This document shows, piece after piece, positions 1 through 7,840 of a DNA stretch of 35,143 bases. The notes beneath the pieces were generated by a model. It was not told the DNA's origin. It did no database searches and saw nothing but the letters and a program-made list of their open reading frames with translations. Within the stretch, counting starts at the first letter, position 1, and each line of letters opens with the position of its first letter. Origin of the DNA: a virus; IMG/VR virus record IMGVR_UViG_3300046757_000883, positions 1-35,143 of that record; one strand, 5' to 3'. A program made the position numbers and the translations under genes.

Positions 1-406
1 TACCACTTACAACTACCACACTGCCATTTGGCAAACTTCTTTGTTCCATATCATGATGTAGAGCTTTGAATGCATTCCAATGGGCTGTAATAAACGAATC
101 GCCTTCCACAATACTAATAATTGCAATCCTGCATATTCCATGTTGTACACTCTGTATTACCTTTATAGGAATATTTAATAGTGTATTAAAGGAGTCAGGA
201 TTTCGTACATCACCTGTCCATTGAAAGGCATACTTAGAAACTTCTATAGGAAAAATACACTGTGACTCTGTTCCGGGATCTCCAAATGCAACTCCTACGT
301 CAGTAGTTTTGTGTCTTAAAATAAATTGTTTAAACGGCCGTACTTCTTTTATTTGAGGCACATGATCTAAATTCAGTCTATCACTATTAGAAAATTGAAA
401 CTTCAT
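1..406 (-). CDS. Partial gene, possible third glycosyltransferase-like family member (3' end outside window)
   Basis: An ATG at 406 overlaps the upstream stop (ATGA), and the frame is open through base 1, giving 135 codons. The product starts MKFQFSNSDRLNLDHVPQ and continues with VRPFKQFILRHK, FGDPGTESQ, FPIEVSKYAFQWTGD and CRIAIISIVEGDSF. The in-window part ends in LPNGSVVVVSG. The last part (strand ending in EG, about 25 residues, then P...VVVVSG) resembles the N-terminal ILFEGWAHD...RVIYVTN block of the gene at 5016. A relative of those glycosyltransferase-like proteins is therefore possible, but the diagnostic TEK...PF part would lie beyond the edge. Confidence 0.7.
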   Translation of the reverse strand, partial: MKFQFSNSDRLNLDHVPQIKEVRPFKQFILRHKTTDVGVAFGDPGTESQCIFPIEVSKYAFQWTGDVRNPDSFNTLLNIPIKVIQSVQHGICRIAIISIVEGDSFITAHWNAFKALHHDMEQRSLPNGSVVVVSG

Positions 407-987
407 TCCATGCCTCTTGTAAGTATGACACCGTTGTTACCACTGTGTACTATTTTGTAGCCGTGTATAACCAAATAAGGAATAACTGGTCCATTCTTAC
501 CAAAGTACACGCCTGACGATTTATCAAATGGAGTATCATCACAAATTATAATACTTTGTTCATCCATACAAGACATACAGTTTATCATTTGTTCTAAATG
601 TTCACGCTGACAATCAAAGTTTGTCATGTCAACACCTCTATCATTGTACTCGTCTATCATTTGCTGTTCAACAGGACGTATACTATTCATAGTACTAATC
701 CAATCGTAATTGTCAAGATACAATACACTAATTTTTTTACTGTTGTTTTTTGCCCATTTAGATCCTGCACTAGTAACAATAAAATTAGTATTTTTTAAAT
801 GCGTTAACGTAGACGATGCATAGTTTGTAACATCTACAGAGTAAAAATCTTTGTTAAGTTGTTGTGCTATAGTATCAAACCATGCTGTGCTACCTTCGCC
901 ACGTTCACTTCCTATTTCAACTATAATGGAATCTGAAGAGGTTAGTTTGTCTATAAATGGTTTTGCATAAAGATGAAAGTTTGCCAT
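403..987 (-). CDS. SAM-dependent methyltransferase-like protein, 194 aa
   Basis: It begins MANFHLYAKPFIDKL and carries a class I methyltransferase-type motif I, IIVEIGSERGEGSTAWF (21-37). An acidic end of the next strand follows (FYSVDV), then VLYLDNYDW and IIICDDTPF in the positions of later Rossmann strands. Phage proteins with this pattern are usually annotated as methyltransferases or class I SAM enzymes of unknown target. Here a sugar or glycan O-methylation is possible from context. GAGG lies a few bases before the ATG, six bases after the oxygenase stop. Its own stop overlaps the next start as ATGA. Motif I is E-x-G-x-x-x-G rather than the textbook form, so confidence is moderate. Confidence 0.65.
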   Translation of the reverse strand: MANFHLYAKPFIDKLTSSDSIIVEIGSERGEGSTAWFDTIAQQLNKDFYSVDVTNYASSTLTHLKNTNFIVTSAGSKWAKNNSKKISVLYLDNYDWISTMNSIRPVEQQMIDEYNDRGVDMTNFDCQREHLEQMINCMSCMDEQSIIICDDTPFDKSSGVYFGKNGPVIPYLVIHGYKIVHSGNNGVILTRGME

Positions 988-993
988 GCTACC

Positions 994-1674
994 TCACATA
1001 AATTGAGATCTGCGTGGTTCCTTTTCCCATGTTCCGTTGCTAGTATAATAAAATAATATTAAATTATCCCTTGACGTATCATCAGGCGTTTGTAGTTGGT
1101 TAGGAAACCCATGCACAAGATCTGTATCATATTTCCAAAATGCAAGTCTATTAGGCTTAGGTGCTAATCTATGCATACATTTTGTTTTTTCGTTATCCCA
1201 GAATTCTAAATCTCCGCCCCAAGATTCGTCCCAGCAGTTGTTTAAGTAAAGTATTAAATTTACTTGTCTGTTTAGTTTAATTTGGTCATTCCAATTAAAG
1301 TCTGTATGCAAGTCTAACTTAGATCCGCTTTTTATTCTGCATAGTCCTCCACCACGCAAATGCGGGTCAGGCACAAGATGTGGTACCCCTACTTGTTCTT
1401 GTAACCAGTTAATTGTTTTACTTGAATTAAGAGTATTTTGTAGTGTTTCTAATAGTGGTGCATTTACAGGATTTCTGCATTCTGTCCTACTACTAGATTC
1501 ATTTTCAAATGTGTTATAATTTGCATCCGGAATATCAGCAATTTGTTTAACTATTGCTTCATAAATATTCTGCGGTAAGAAGTTATCTACAACATAAATG
1601 TCTGTAGGATCGCTACTAACTTTTCTTGGTGTAATATCTAAACTATTAAAGTGTTGATAAATTTCATTATGCAT
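994..1674 (-). CDS. 2-oxoglutarate/Fe(II)-dependent oxygenase, 226 aa
   Basis: The iron-binding triad is visible: H123-x-D125 in LDLHTDFNW and H188 in DLVHGFP, with R202 in SRDNLILFYY to bind the 2-oxoglutarate carboxylate. These sit on a double-stranded beta-helix pattern (VNLILYLNNCWDESWGGDLE, then LAFWKYDTDLVH), as in prolyl-4-hydroxylase-type family members. It would hydroxylate or otherwise oxidise a substrate; such genes are frequent in marine T4-like phages, with no known target in most cases. Position after the sugar genes allows a glycan or tail-protein target, but this is inference. Start overlap with the upstream gene is ATGCATAA (8 bases). Confidence 0.85.
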   Translation of the reverse strand: MHNEIYQHFNSLDITPRKVSSDPTDIYVVDNFLPQNIYEAIVKQIADIPDANYNTFENESSSRTECRNPVNAPLLETLQNTLNSSKTINWLQEQVGVPHLVPDPHLRGGGLCRIKSGSKLDLHTDFNWNDQIKLNRQVNLILYLNNCWDESWGGDLEFWDNEKTKCMHRLAPKPNRLAFWKYDTDLVHGFPNQLQTPDDTSRDNLILFYYTSNGTWEKEPRRSQFM

Positions 1675-2782
1675 TTTGTTTCTCTACAAGTTTACGAAAG
1701 TTGTACTCGGTAATTTCTTTTATACCTTCTAGTACATCTGCATACTCTTGTGGAGGAAGATTGCAAATGCGAGTAATTTCGTCTACAATCATATTTATCC
1801 GTTTTTCGTTGTCTGTCTCTACATCATACGATTCATCTATATACGGATTAAAAGTTTTAAAACCCAATGCCCTAAAGTCTACAAGCATACGGGGCGTACT
1901 AAATGCAATAAATGGTTTCTTACATGCTACAGATTTATATGTCTTTTCTGTAATACTTGTAGGTGCATAATTTCTATCATATGTATTTTGATTAGTATAA
2001 TACGTTTGATCAAAATGTGTCTCAATAGCAATATGAAAATCTGCTGATAATATTGCGTCATATGTTACATTTGACCATTTGTTTAACACACTAGTATTTG
2101 CATCTAATTCATGTGGACACTCTTTAAGCCAACGATATGCTTCTTTACTTGTTGATACAGAACGCTTTTCTAAATCTTCTACTATTTGTTTTGCTTTAAA
2201 AACCTTTGGAGGATTTTGGTATGGCCATATGTTAAAGAAACTGTATTTGAAATGTTCTTGTAGAACACCGCTATCAAGTAGTTTTACATATAGCATTGCT
2301 CGCCAGTCTCTGTAATTACGGCTAAGACTACTAAATTTATGTGTTATTTCTGCTTCATGAGATTCTGGTATAGTAACTTCTTTTAACAAATAATTATCAA
2401 CTACAATATTACAATCTCTACCATATTTTGCAAGGTATGATTGTAAAAATTGTTTGTGATTTTCGTCCATTACAATAACTTGAATGTCATCGAATCCTAA
2501 ACTGTATTCAACTAAAGTATTTTTTAGATCTTCTGCAAAGTCAATACTAAATGTTTCACTATCGTTTTCATGTACTAAGTGAACATCTTTAAAACGCTTT
2601 ATATGATTCCAATTTGGTTCATTTAATGCATTTAACAAAGGCACACCTTCCATCAATGAATCATAAGGATGATGGTAGTATAAAACTTCTTTACTTTCAA
2701 GATCTACTGTACTTAGGTCTTCTACATCGCTGAATGCTAAGTCATGTGACCATTTCTTGCCTGTTTTACTGTGTACGCTCAT
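1667..2782 (-). CDS. Probable glycosyltransferase (same family as the 5016 gene), 371 aa
   Basis: Start placed at the ATG at 2782, with AAAGGA 8 bases before it; a TTG lies one codon upstream but has poorer spacing. It shares the family blocks: DIQVIVMDENH (99-109), KFSSLSRNYRDWRAMLYVKL (149-168) and SITEKTYKSVACKKPFIAFS (276-295), then LGFKTFNPYIDESYD. The middle part is different from its relative, which suggests another acceptor. It lies directly after the GDP-mannose epimerase with a 17-base overlap, so it is a good candidate user of the epimerase product. No signal peptide was seen. The GT10-like reading rests on the TEK...PF block only. Confidence 0.68.
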   Translation of the reverse strand: MSVHSKTGKKWSHDLAFSDVEDLSTVDLESKEVLYYHHPYDSLMEGVPLLNALNEPNWNHIKRFKDVHLVHENDSETFSIDFAEDLKNTLVEYSLGFDDIQVIVMDENHKQFLQSYLAKYGRDCNIVVDNYLLKEVTIPESHEAEITHKFSSLSRNYRDWRAMLYVKLLDSGVLQEHFKYSFFNIWPYQNPPKVFKAKQIVEDLEKRSVSTSKEAYRWLKECPHELDANTSVLNKWSNVTYDAILSADFHIAIETHFDQTYYTNQNTYDRNYAPTSITEKTYKSVACKKPFIAFSTPRMLVDFRALGFKTFNPYIDESYDVETDNEKRINMIVDEITRICNLPPQEYADVLEGIKEITEYNFRKLVEKQNA

Positions 2783-3740
2783 CAACTTTATCCTTTATCC
2801 ATGCATAGGTATGTTTAAGTCCATACTCTAAATCTTCACTAGGGCGCCATCCAAGTAATTCTTCAATAAGATTGTTATGACTAGTTCTACCCATCACGCC
2901 AATTGGACCATCTACATTGTTAATTTCTAAAGTATTCTTACCGGCAATTTGTCCTATAAGTTGTGCTAGGTCATTGATAGAAATCATTCTTTCGCTACCA
3001 AGGTTCACTGGTTGATCAATATTACTTGCCATAATTTTTTGTAAGCCTGTAATACATTCTTCTATATACAAGAAACTTCTAGTTTGATTTCCTGGTCCCC
3101 ATATATCTACAGTACCATCGCTTTCAGCAACTTTACGACACAGTGCCGCTGGTGCTTTCTCTTTGCCATCTTCCCAACTTCCAAGTGGGCCAAAAACATT
3201 GTGTAGTCTTACAACCTTTGCATCAATGTCATAGTTTTTCTTGTGTGTTAGATATAGTCTTTCACTAAACAATTTTTCCCATCCGTATTCTGTATCAGGC
3301 TCTGCTGGATATGCACTAGACTCTTCACAATAAGGATTGTCAGGATCTAACTGATTACGTTCAGGATAAATGCATGCACTACTTGTATAAAGGATTTTCT
3401 TTATGCCCTTTTTAGTTGCTTCGTGTAATACATTTAAATTTATCAATGCACTGTTATGCATAATATCACTATCATGATCGCCAATGCCAATATATCCTGT
3501 TCCGCCCATATCTGCCGCAAGTTGGTACACTTCATCTAAATCAGATTTTACACAACCAGCAACAAAGTCTGGGTTACGTAAATCTACTTGAAAAAATTCT
3601 TGTGCGTTTGTAGGTTCAAAAGCAGGTTGTTTTATATCTGCACCTATTACATAATGCCCTTGTTCAACTAGTGTGTTAACTAGATGATGTCCTATGAAGC
3701 CGCCTGCTCCACATACTAATATTTTCTTTTTAGTTTCCAT
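2766..3740 (-). CDS. gme: GDP-mannose 3,5-epimerase homologue, 324 aa
   Basis: Extended short-chain dehydrogenase with the Rossmann NAD loop GAGGFIG (11-17). It matches plant GDP-mannose 3,5-epimerase nearly along its whole length, from memory: QLAADMGGTGYI, SSACIYPE, YPAEP, YGWEKL, RLHNVFGPLGSW, EKAPAALCRK, WGPGNQTRSFLYIEEC, PVNLGSERMISIND, GRTSHNNLIEE and LGW. The catalytic set is present at a constant offset of 22 from the Arabidopsis enzyme: S121, C123, Y152, K156 and K195 (plant S143, C145, Y174, K178, K217). The plant enzyme turns GDP-D-mannose into GDP-L-galactose and GDP-L-gulose. AAGGAG lies 4 bases before the ATG, which overlaps the upstream stop by 11 bases. Alternatives such as GDP-fucose synthase or UDP-glucose epimerase fit less well because they lack the catalytic Cys/Lys context. 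Confidence 0.88.
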   Translation of the reverse strand: METKKKILVCGAGGFIGHHLVNTLVEQGHYVIGADIKQPAFEPTNAQEFFQVDLRNPDFVAGCVKSDLDEVYQLAADMGGTGYIGIGDHDSDIMHNSALINLNVLHEATKKGIKKILYTSSACIYPERNQLDPDNPYCEESSAYPAEPDTEYGWEKLFSERLYLTHKKNYDIDAKVVRLHNVFGPLGSWEDGKEKAPAALCRKVAESDGTVDIWGPGNQTRSFLYIEECITGLQKIMASNIDQPVNLGSERMISINDLAQLIGQIAGKNTLEINNVDGPIGVMGRTSHNNLIEELLGWRPSEDLEYGLKHTYAWIKDKVDERTQ

Positions 3741-5016
3741 ATTGCTCCTTAAAATGTTCTAGTTCTTGATGCTTCATTGTATCAAAATGATTGCAATTAT
3801 AATCAAGAATAGATTTTACATCTTTTGTTAATTGTATTTTTTGCTCTTGTGACCAATTAGATATTTCATTAATTAGTTTAAAGATAGTTATCATTCTTTT
3901 ACTATCTTCTTGGTTATCATAAGATTCGTCCCAAAAGTCACTAAATGTTTTAAACCCTAAATCTTTAAGATGTCTTAAAGAACCTTTTGCACCTATCATT
4001 ATAAAAGGTTGTTTAAATGCAATAGGCTTAAATGTTTTTTCAGTCAAGTGTATTTCTGGACTGTAAAAATAAGTTTCTTGAATAATATTTATAAGTGAAT
4101 TTTGGTAGTAATGTTCGGTGCTGAATTGTGTTTCTTCCATAGGATAAGAACTAAAATTAGTTGTATCTAATATAAGTGGTAAACTGTGTTTTGCCGCTAC
4201 TGTTTCTTCTTGTGTAATTTTAAGTTCTGGTCTTCTATTTGCTAGGTGTGTTATGTTGCTTTCAAATGATTGCCCACTTTCTGGCTGTGTTGCATCCATG
4301 CTCATATAAAACTTGTCTAACATATTACTACGATGCATTTCCATATAAAATGCAAGTCGTTGATCATTATACCGTCTTTGAAAACATAAGAAGTCTTTTT
4401 CTCTTGGACCGCATACGTATTCTGTTGTAACGTATTTTTTTGTTACTTCTTCTAAATTTGTTCTATCATATCTAAATGTAGGAAAATGTTCTACATTAAG
4501 TTTAGTCTGTACATTTCTTTTATTACAATAGTTGTTGTATATCTCAGATACATTATGACAGTTAGTAACATAAATTACTCTGTCTAACGGTATGTTATAA
4601 TGTGTAAAGAACCTTGACATTTCATCAAATAATTGATCGTGTGCCCATCCTTCAAATAAAATTGTAACTAAAAAATAACCATTGTTTGCAAGTAGATAAT
4701 CTATGTCTTCTTGAGTAAATGCTTGATTGGAAAATGGACCGTCATTAATACTAAACAGTTTCCGCCAGTTCCTATAATGATAGGGTGAAAAATTAAGTTC
4801 GTATAAAAACTTACCTTTGGGTATCTTATGGCAACTTACAATATTTGCATCATCGCCAAACCTTGTATGAAAATGAGGTTCTTGTAATAAGTCTCGTGGC
4901 GGGCGATGTTCGCTATTTAAAGCCCAAGATAGATCTGCTATTGTAGGTATTCTGTTATTAGTTATTGGTCCGTTTGGTCCAATCCATTGATATGCAAAGT
5001 TTAATTTTTTAGACAT
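3730..5016 (-). CDS. Probable glycosyltransferase (GT-B/GT10-like C-terminal motif), 428 aa
   Basis: Three blocks are shared with the gene at 2782: an N-terminal YFLVTILFEGWAHD / VIYVTNCHN region (113-155), DFLCFQRRYNDQRLAFYME (208-226), and a C-terminal LTEKTFKPIAFKQPFIMIGA (324-343) followed by LGFKTFSDFWDESYD. The TEK...A...PF pattern recalls the donor-binding motif of GT10 fucosyltransferases, and I have seen this block in other marine phage proteins. A GT-B-type sugar transferase is therefore likely but unproven. The ATG overlaps the upstream stop by 8 bases. The next gene is the GDP-mannose epimerase, which could supply its donor (GDP-L-galactose or similar). Confidence 0.68.
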   Translation of the reverse strand: MSKKLNFAYQWIGPNGPITNNRIPTIADLSWALNSEHRPPRDLLQEPHFHTRFGDDANIVSCHKIPKGKFLYELNFSPYHYRNWRKLFSINDGPFSNQAFTQEDIDYLLANNGYFLVTILFEGWAHDQLFDEMSRFFTHYNIPLDRVIYVTNCHNVSEIYNNYCNKRNVQTKLNVEHFPTFRYDRTNLEEVTKKYVTTEYVCGPREKDFLCFQRRYNDQRLAFYMEMHRSNMLDKFYMSMDATQPESGQSFESNITHLANRRPELKITQEETVAAKHSLPLILDTTNFSSYPMEETQFSTEHYYQNSLINIIQETYFYSPEIHLTEKTFKPIAFKQPFIMIGAKGSLRHLKDLGFKTFSDFWDESYDNQEDSKRMITIFKLINEISNWSQEQKIQLTKDVKSILDYNCNHFDTMKHQELEHFKEQYGN

Positions 5017-6385
5017 TGCTACAGTCCTTGTAAAAATGTTCTAACTCAGGAAAAGTTTCAACTAAGTTTGTACCTCTACGTTTATCATACTCACTAAACC
5101 AAGAATAGAAGTTACGCATGCCGTGTATAACTTTATCTTGATCATAATTAGTATTTTTCATATAGTCTATTACACGTCTAAATCTTTCAAATTCAAGAGA
5201 ACTAAATTTTGTTCTATCTTTATCATCTGTATTTTCTTCTATAAACTTTAGATGTTTTTCCATGTAAGGTAAAAATTCATCCTTAGGCAAAATATTCATA
5301 TCAAATTGCAAAGGCTCTTTAAGATAAGGTGTGTCAAATCTTACACGTTGCCATTGTGTTTCGTTTGCGTCAGTGTTATACTTTGTACGCCATTCTAATA
5401 TTTTTTCTAACAAAGAACTAAAACTTGTAACTACAAATAAATTAAATGTAACCATAAATGTTACAGGCCAACCTGTTGCTGTAAGATAGTAATCTAAGTT
5501 ACGTTCCCATAGTTCAACATCTAAACCTGTACGTGTATATTCTGCACGTTTACCCCAAGTGTCAATACTTGTGTATAATTTAAAACTATTGATGCAACCT
5601 TTTTCTTTTAGATCTTTTACACGCTCTACTAGCCTGTATACCATTGCAGGCTTAACGCCCATGTTACTATTAAGTTCAATATTAAGGTGTGGCTTAGGAT
5701 TTTGCTCTAGTTCGTCAAACAGCCGCCATGTGCTTTTATGCATTAATGGTTCGCCGCCAGTTACACGCAAAATGTTTAGTGTCTTGCTTACTTCAGGCCA
5801 CCATTTCCACCATGCGTCTACATAAGGGTTAGTATCTTCTTCATATAATTCAAACCAGTCAATATCATTACGGTGTTCTGTACTATTACTATATGGTCCG
5901 TTTTGTTTTATTTCGCTGTAGTATCTACTACTAAATTTAGGATGACAGTAACCGCATTTAAAATTACATTCATTACTAAAGTTAACTTCAATGTATTCAG
6001 GATTTATATCGTAATCCCAAGGATTATTTTTTATTTCTTCAATGCGTTCTGGTGTATAAATGCTGGTTGTCTTTATATGTCTGTCACTAACATAGTCTTT
6101 GCCCATACACTCAATATTCCAACAGTACTGACAGCCTGCTGGCTTTTGGCCGTTAAGCATAGCAAGTCGTTCTTGTTTCTTTTGTGGAGTATTATGTAGT
6201 TGACTAGGATTTTGTTCAAGGCCTTCTAACGGAATCTTGTGGGGAGCAGGATGATAACAACTATGTGTTTCGCCAGTTTGTAAATAGATTGTTACATGAT
6301 GCCATTTAGCCAAACAAAAAGTAGGTGAAGTCTCTTTTTCAACACCCGGCATTATTTCCTTAATCCTAATTAATTCGGTGTTCAT
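5009..6385 (-). CDS. Radical SAM enzyme with N-terminal cysteine cluster, 458 aa
   Basis: The radical SAM core is clear: C140-x3-C144-x2-C147 (NECNFKCGYCHPKFSSRYY) binds the 4Fe-4S cluster that cleaves S-adenosylmethionine, and VTGGEPLMH (208-216) is the SAM-binding GGE motif. Before the core, C24, C43, C85 and C88 (CLAKWHH, SCYHP, GCQYCWNIEC) could hold an auxiliary iron-sulfur cluster of the twitch/SPASM kind, here at the N-terminus. Proteins of this type are common in marine phages with unassigned reactions. The context of glycosyltransferases and an epimerase suggests a sugar or glycan substrate. That is inference; peptide modification is also possible. The ATGA overlap upstream and ATGTCTAA overlap downstream show coupling. 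Confidence 0.87.
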   Translation of the reverse strand: MNTELIRIKEIMPGVEKETSPTFCLAKWHHVTIYLQTGETHSCYHPAPHKIPLEGLEQNPSQLHNTPQKKQERLAMLNGQKPAGCQYCWNIECMGKDYVSDRHIKTTSIYTPERIEEIKNNPWDYDINPEYIEVNFSNECNFKCGYCHPKFSSRYYSEIKQNGPYSNSTEHRNDIDWFELYEEDTNPYVDAWWKWWPEVSKTLNILRVTGGEPLMHKSTWRLFDELEQNPKPHLNIELNSNMGVKPAMVYRLVERVKDLKEKGCINSFKLYTSIDTWGKRAEYTRTGLDVELWERNLDYYLTATGWPVTFMVTFNLFVVTSFSSLLEKILEWRTKYNTDANETQWQRVRFDTPYLKEPLQFDMNILPKDEFLPYMEKHLKFIEENTDDKDRTKFSSLEFERFRRVIDYMKNTNYDQDKVIHGMRNFYSWFSEYDKRRGTNLVETFPELEHFYKDCSNV

Positions 6386-7272
6386 CTCTTTTTAATAATC
6401 CTTGGAGTATTGTGGTAAACACTTTTAAAGAACTTGCTTCCTAATGCGTCTATATCAGCAATTTCTAAGTTTAATTCTGATCGTATAAGGTTGCCATATC
6501 TAAATAGTTCAGAGCTAACATCTAAATCAGCAACTTTTTCATCTTTCCAGTAACTAGTTAGGTATTTAAAGTCACGTACATTTGTGTAATCCCAATCTGT
6601 ACACATAGTCATATAGCAACCCATCCTTGCTCCTAACATACTCCAGTTACCATTTTCTACATCGGCACCAATGCTACACCAAATGCGTAATCTGTCTAAA
6701 TTTTGCCACCAAATGTTTTGTATGTCAACGTGTTTTGCCCCTTCATTTAGGCTCATTTTAACACCTTCACGAAAACCTGCTCTCCATGCCTGAAATGGGG
6801 TAGCGTTTGTGTAACTTGTACTGTAGTTGTCATTAAATTGGTAATATTTTTCATCAAAACAGAATTCCACTAGGCCTGCGGTATCATCAGAATCGCTGTT
6901 TTCATGTGTTTTCATGTTATGAACAAATTTACGTGTCCATAATTTTAGTCCGCCATTGCCGTACATCAGTCCATTTACATGAACATTGCCGCACCAACTA
7001 AAAACGTGGTCAGGTGTGACTCCTAATTTTTCAATATCAATTTCTTGTTGTAAGAATTCAGTGTCAATGATGTTATCGCCATCAACAGTAACAAAATATT
7101 CTGTTTCACTAAGATCTGCGCATGCTTTATGTGCGGCATCTGACCCATCTACACCGTGTACACGTTTTGCCCATGGTAATTTGTTACATAAATCAGCATA
7201 ATTTTTTTCTGCATTGGGTTCATCGTAGGACAAAAAGATAATGTCCTGGTCAATAATTTTAATTTTATCCAT
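6382..7272 (-). CDS. Glycosyltransferase-like protein with DGDN motif, 296 aa
   Basis: It opens with IIFLSYDEPNAEKNYADL, then LPWAKRVHGVDGSDAAHKAC, and places D64-G-D66-N in a YFVTVDGDNII strand. This is the GT-A nucleotide-binding order with a DxD. Later: VFSWCGNVHVNGLMYGNGGL, FDEKYYQFNDNYS, FQAWRAGFREGVKMSLNEGA. I recall this family from T4-like marine phages, usually labelled glycosyltransferase or hypothetical; no substrate is known to me. It overlaps its neighbours by 8 bases (upstream) and 4 bases (ATGA, downstream), so it is co-translated with the radical SAM enzyme. Confidence 0.75.
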   Translation of the reverse strand: MDKIKIIDQDIIFLSYDEPNAEKNYADLCNKLPWAKRVHGVDGSDAAHKACADLSETEYFVTVDGDNIIDTEFLQQEIDIEKLGVTPDHVFSWCGNVHVNGLMYGNGGLKLWTRKFVHNMKTHENSDSDDTAGLVEFCFDEKYYQFNDNYSTSYTNATPFQAWRAGFREGVKMSLNEGAKHVDIQNIWWQNLDRLRIWCSIGADVENGNWSMLGARMGCYMTMCTDWDYTNVRDFKYLTSYWKDEKVADLDVSSELFRYGNLIRSELNLEIADIDALGSKFFKSVYHNTPRIIKKR

Positions 7273-7840
7273 CTACAACCTCGCACGAATACTTTTGGAA
7301 CTTCCTATTAGTATATACACTAAAATTGTCAAAATCATACTGACTCTGGCTATCAATAATTATAGGTTCGTCTAACAACAGTTCTACAGTTGTTGTAAAA
7401 TATTCGTACAAGATATTAGGATTATTTTTTTGAGTAATGCTAAACTGTAATCTTTGGTTAATAAGTTCTTTCTTTGTCGATAAATCTTTTTTAGCTGTGT
7501 CCGACAGTGTTATTTTCCATTTATTTGTAGATTTTATATATTGCACAAAAATTTGTGCATTGTTTTGCTGTTCAATTTTATAAACATTGTCGTTTACATC
7601 TGATTCTATTTTTTTGTACTTGTCTACAATAACATATGCTGACGTTTTTATGTCATAGATTACTTTGTGTCTTGTAATACTTTTTTCACCATTGATATAC
7701 GGTCTAATATCATCTATATCTGCTACAAAGGAATTTTCTATATCTTGTTCTACATTTGAGATAGACAAAATATTGCCTGTATTCTTATCAAAATATACTT
7801 TGTATACTATTTCGTATTTGGGCGTTTCTAAAACAATCAT
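7265..7840 (-). CDS. Beta-rich protein of unknown function, 191 aa
   Basis: Not recognised. The protein alternates hydrophobic and charged residues in a strand-like way (YEIVYKVYFDKNTGNILSIS, KVIYDIKTSAYVIVDKYKKI). It is Lys, Asn and Asp rich and has only one cysteine (SCEVVDG at the end). No signal peptide, membrane helix or enzymatic motif was seen. It lies between two glycosyltransferase genes with an ATGA overlap upstream and an ATGGATAA overlap downstream, so it is made with them. It could be an accessory or virion protein that receives the glycan, but this is only suggested by position. Confidence 0.72.
   Translation of the reverse strand: MIVLETPKYEIVYKVYFDKNTGNILSISNVEQDIENSFVADIDDIRPYINGEKSITRHKVIYDIKTSAYVIVDKYKKIESDVNDNVYKIEQQNNAQIFVQYIKSTNKWKITLSDTAKKDLSTKKELINQRLQFSITQKNNPNILYEYFTTTVELLLDEPIIIDSQSQYDFDNFSVYTNRKFQKYSCEVVDG

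Noticed and set aside
1667-2785. TTG start at 2785
   Set aside because: It is one codon upstream of an ATG at 2782 that has AAAGGA at ideal spacing, so the ATG is preferred.
4086-4093. Second exact TATAAATA on the minus strand
   Set aside because: It lies in the middle of the glycosyltransferase-like gene at 5016 with no gene start downstream at suitable distance. An AT-rich genome yields such matches by chance.
7304-7332. Second TTGACA (7327-7332) as a promoter inside the 191-residue gene
   Set aside because: At 17-base spacing the -10 would be AATAGG. The nearest TATACT lies only 11 bases away, so the site does not form a promoter.
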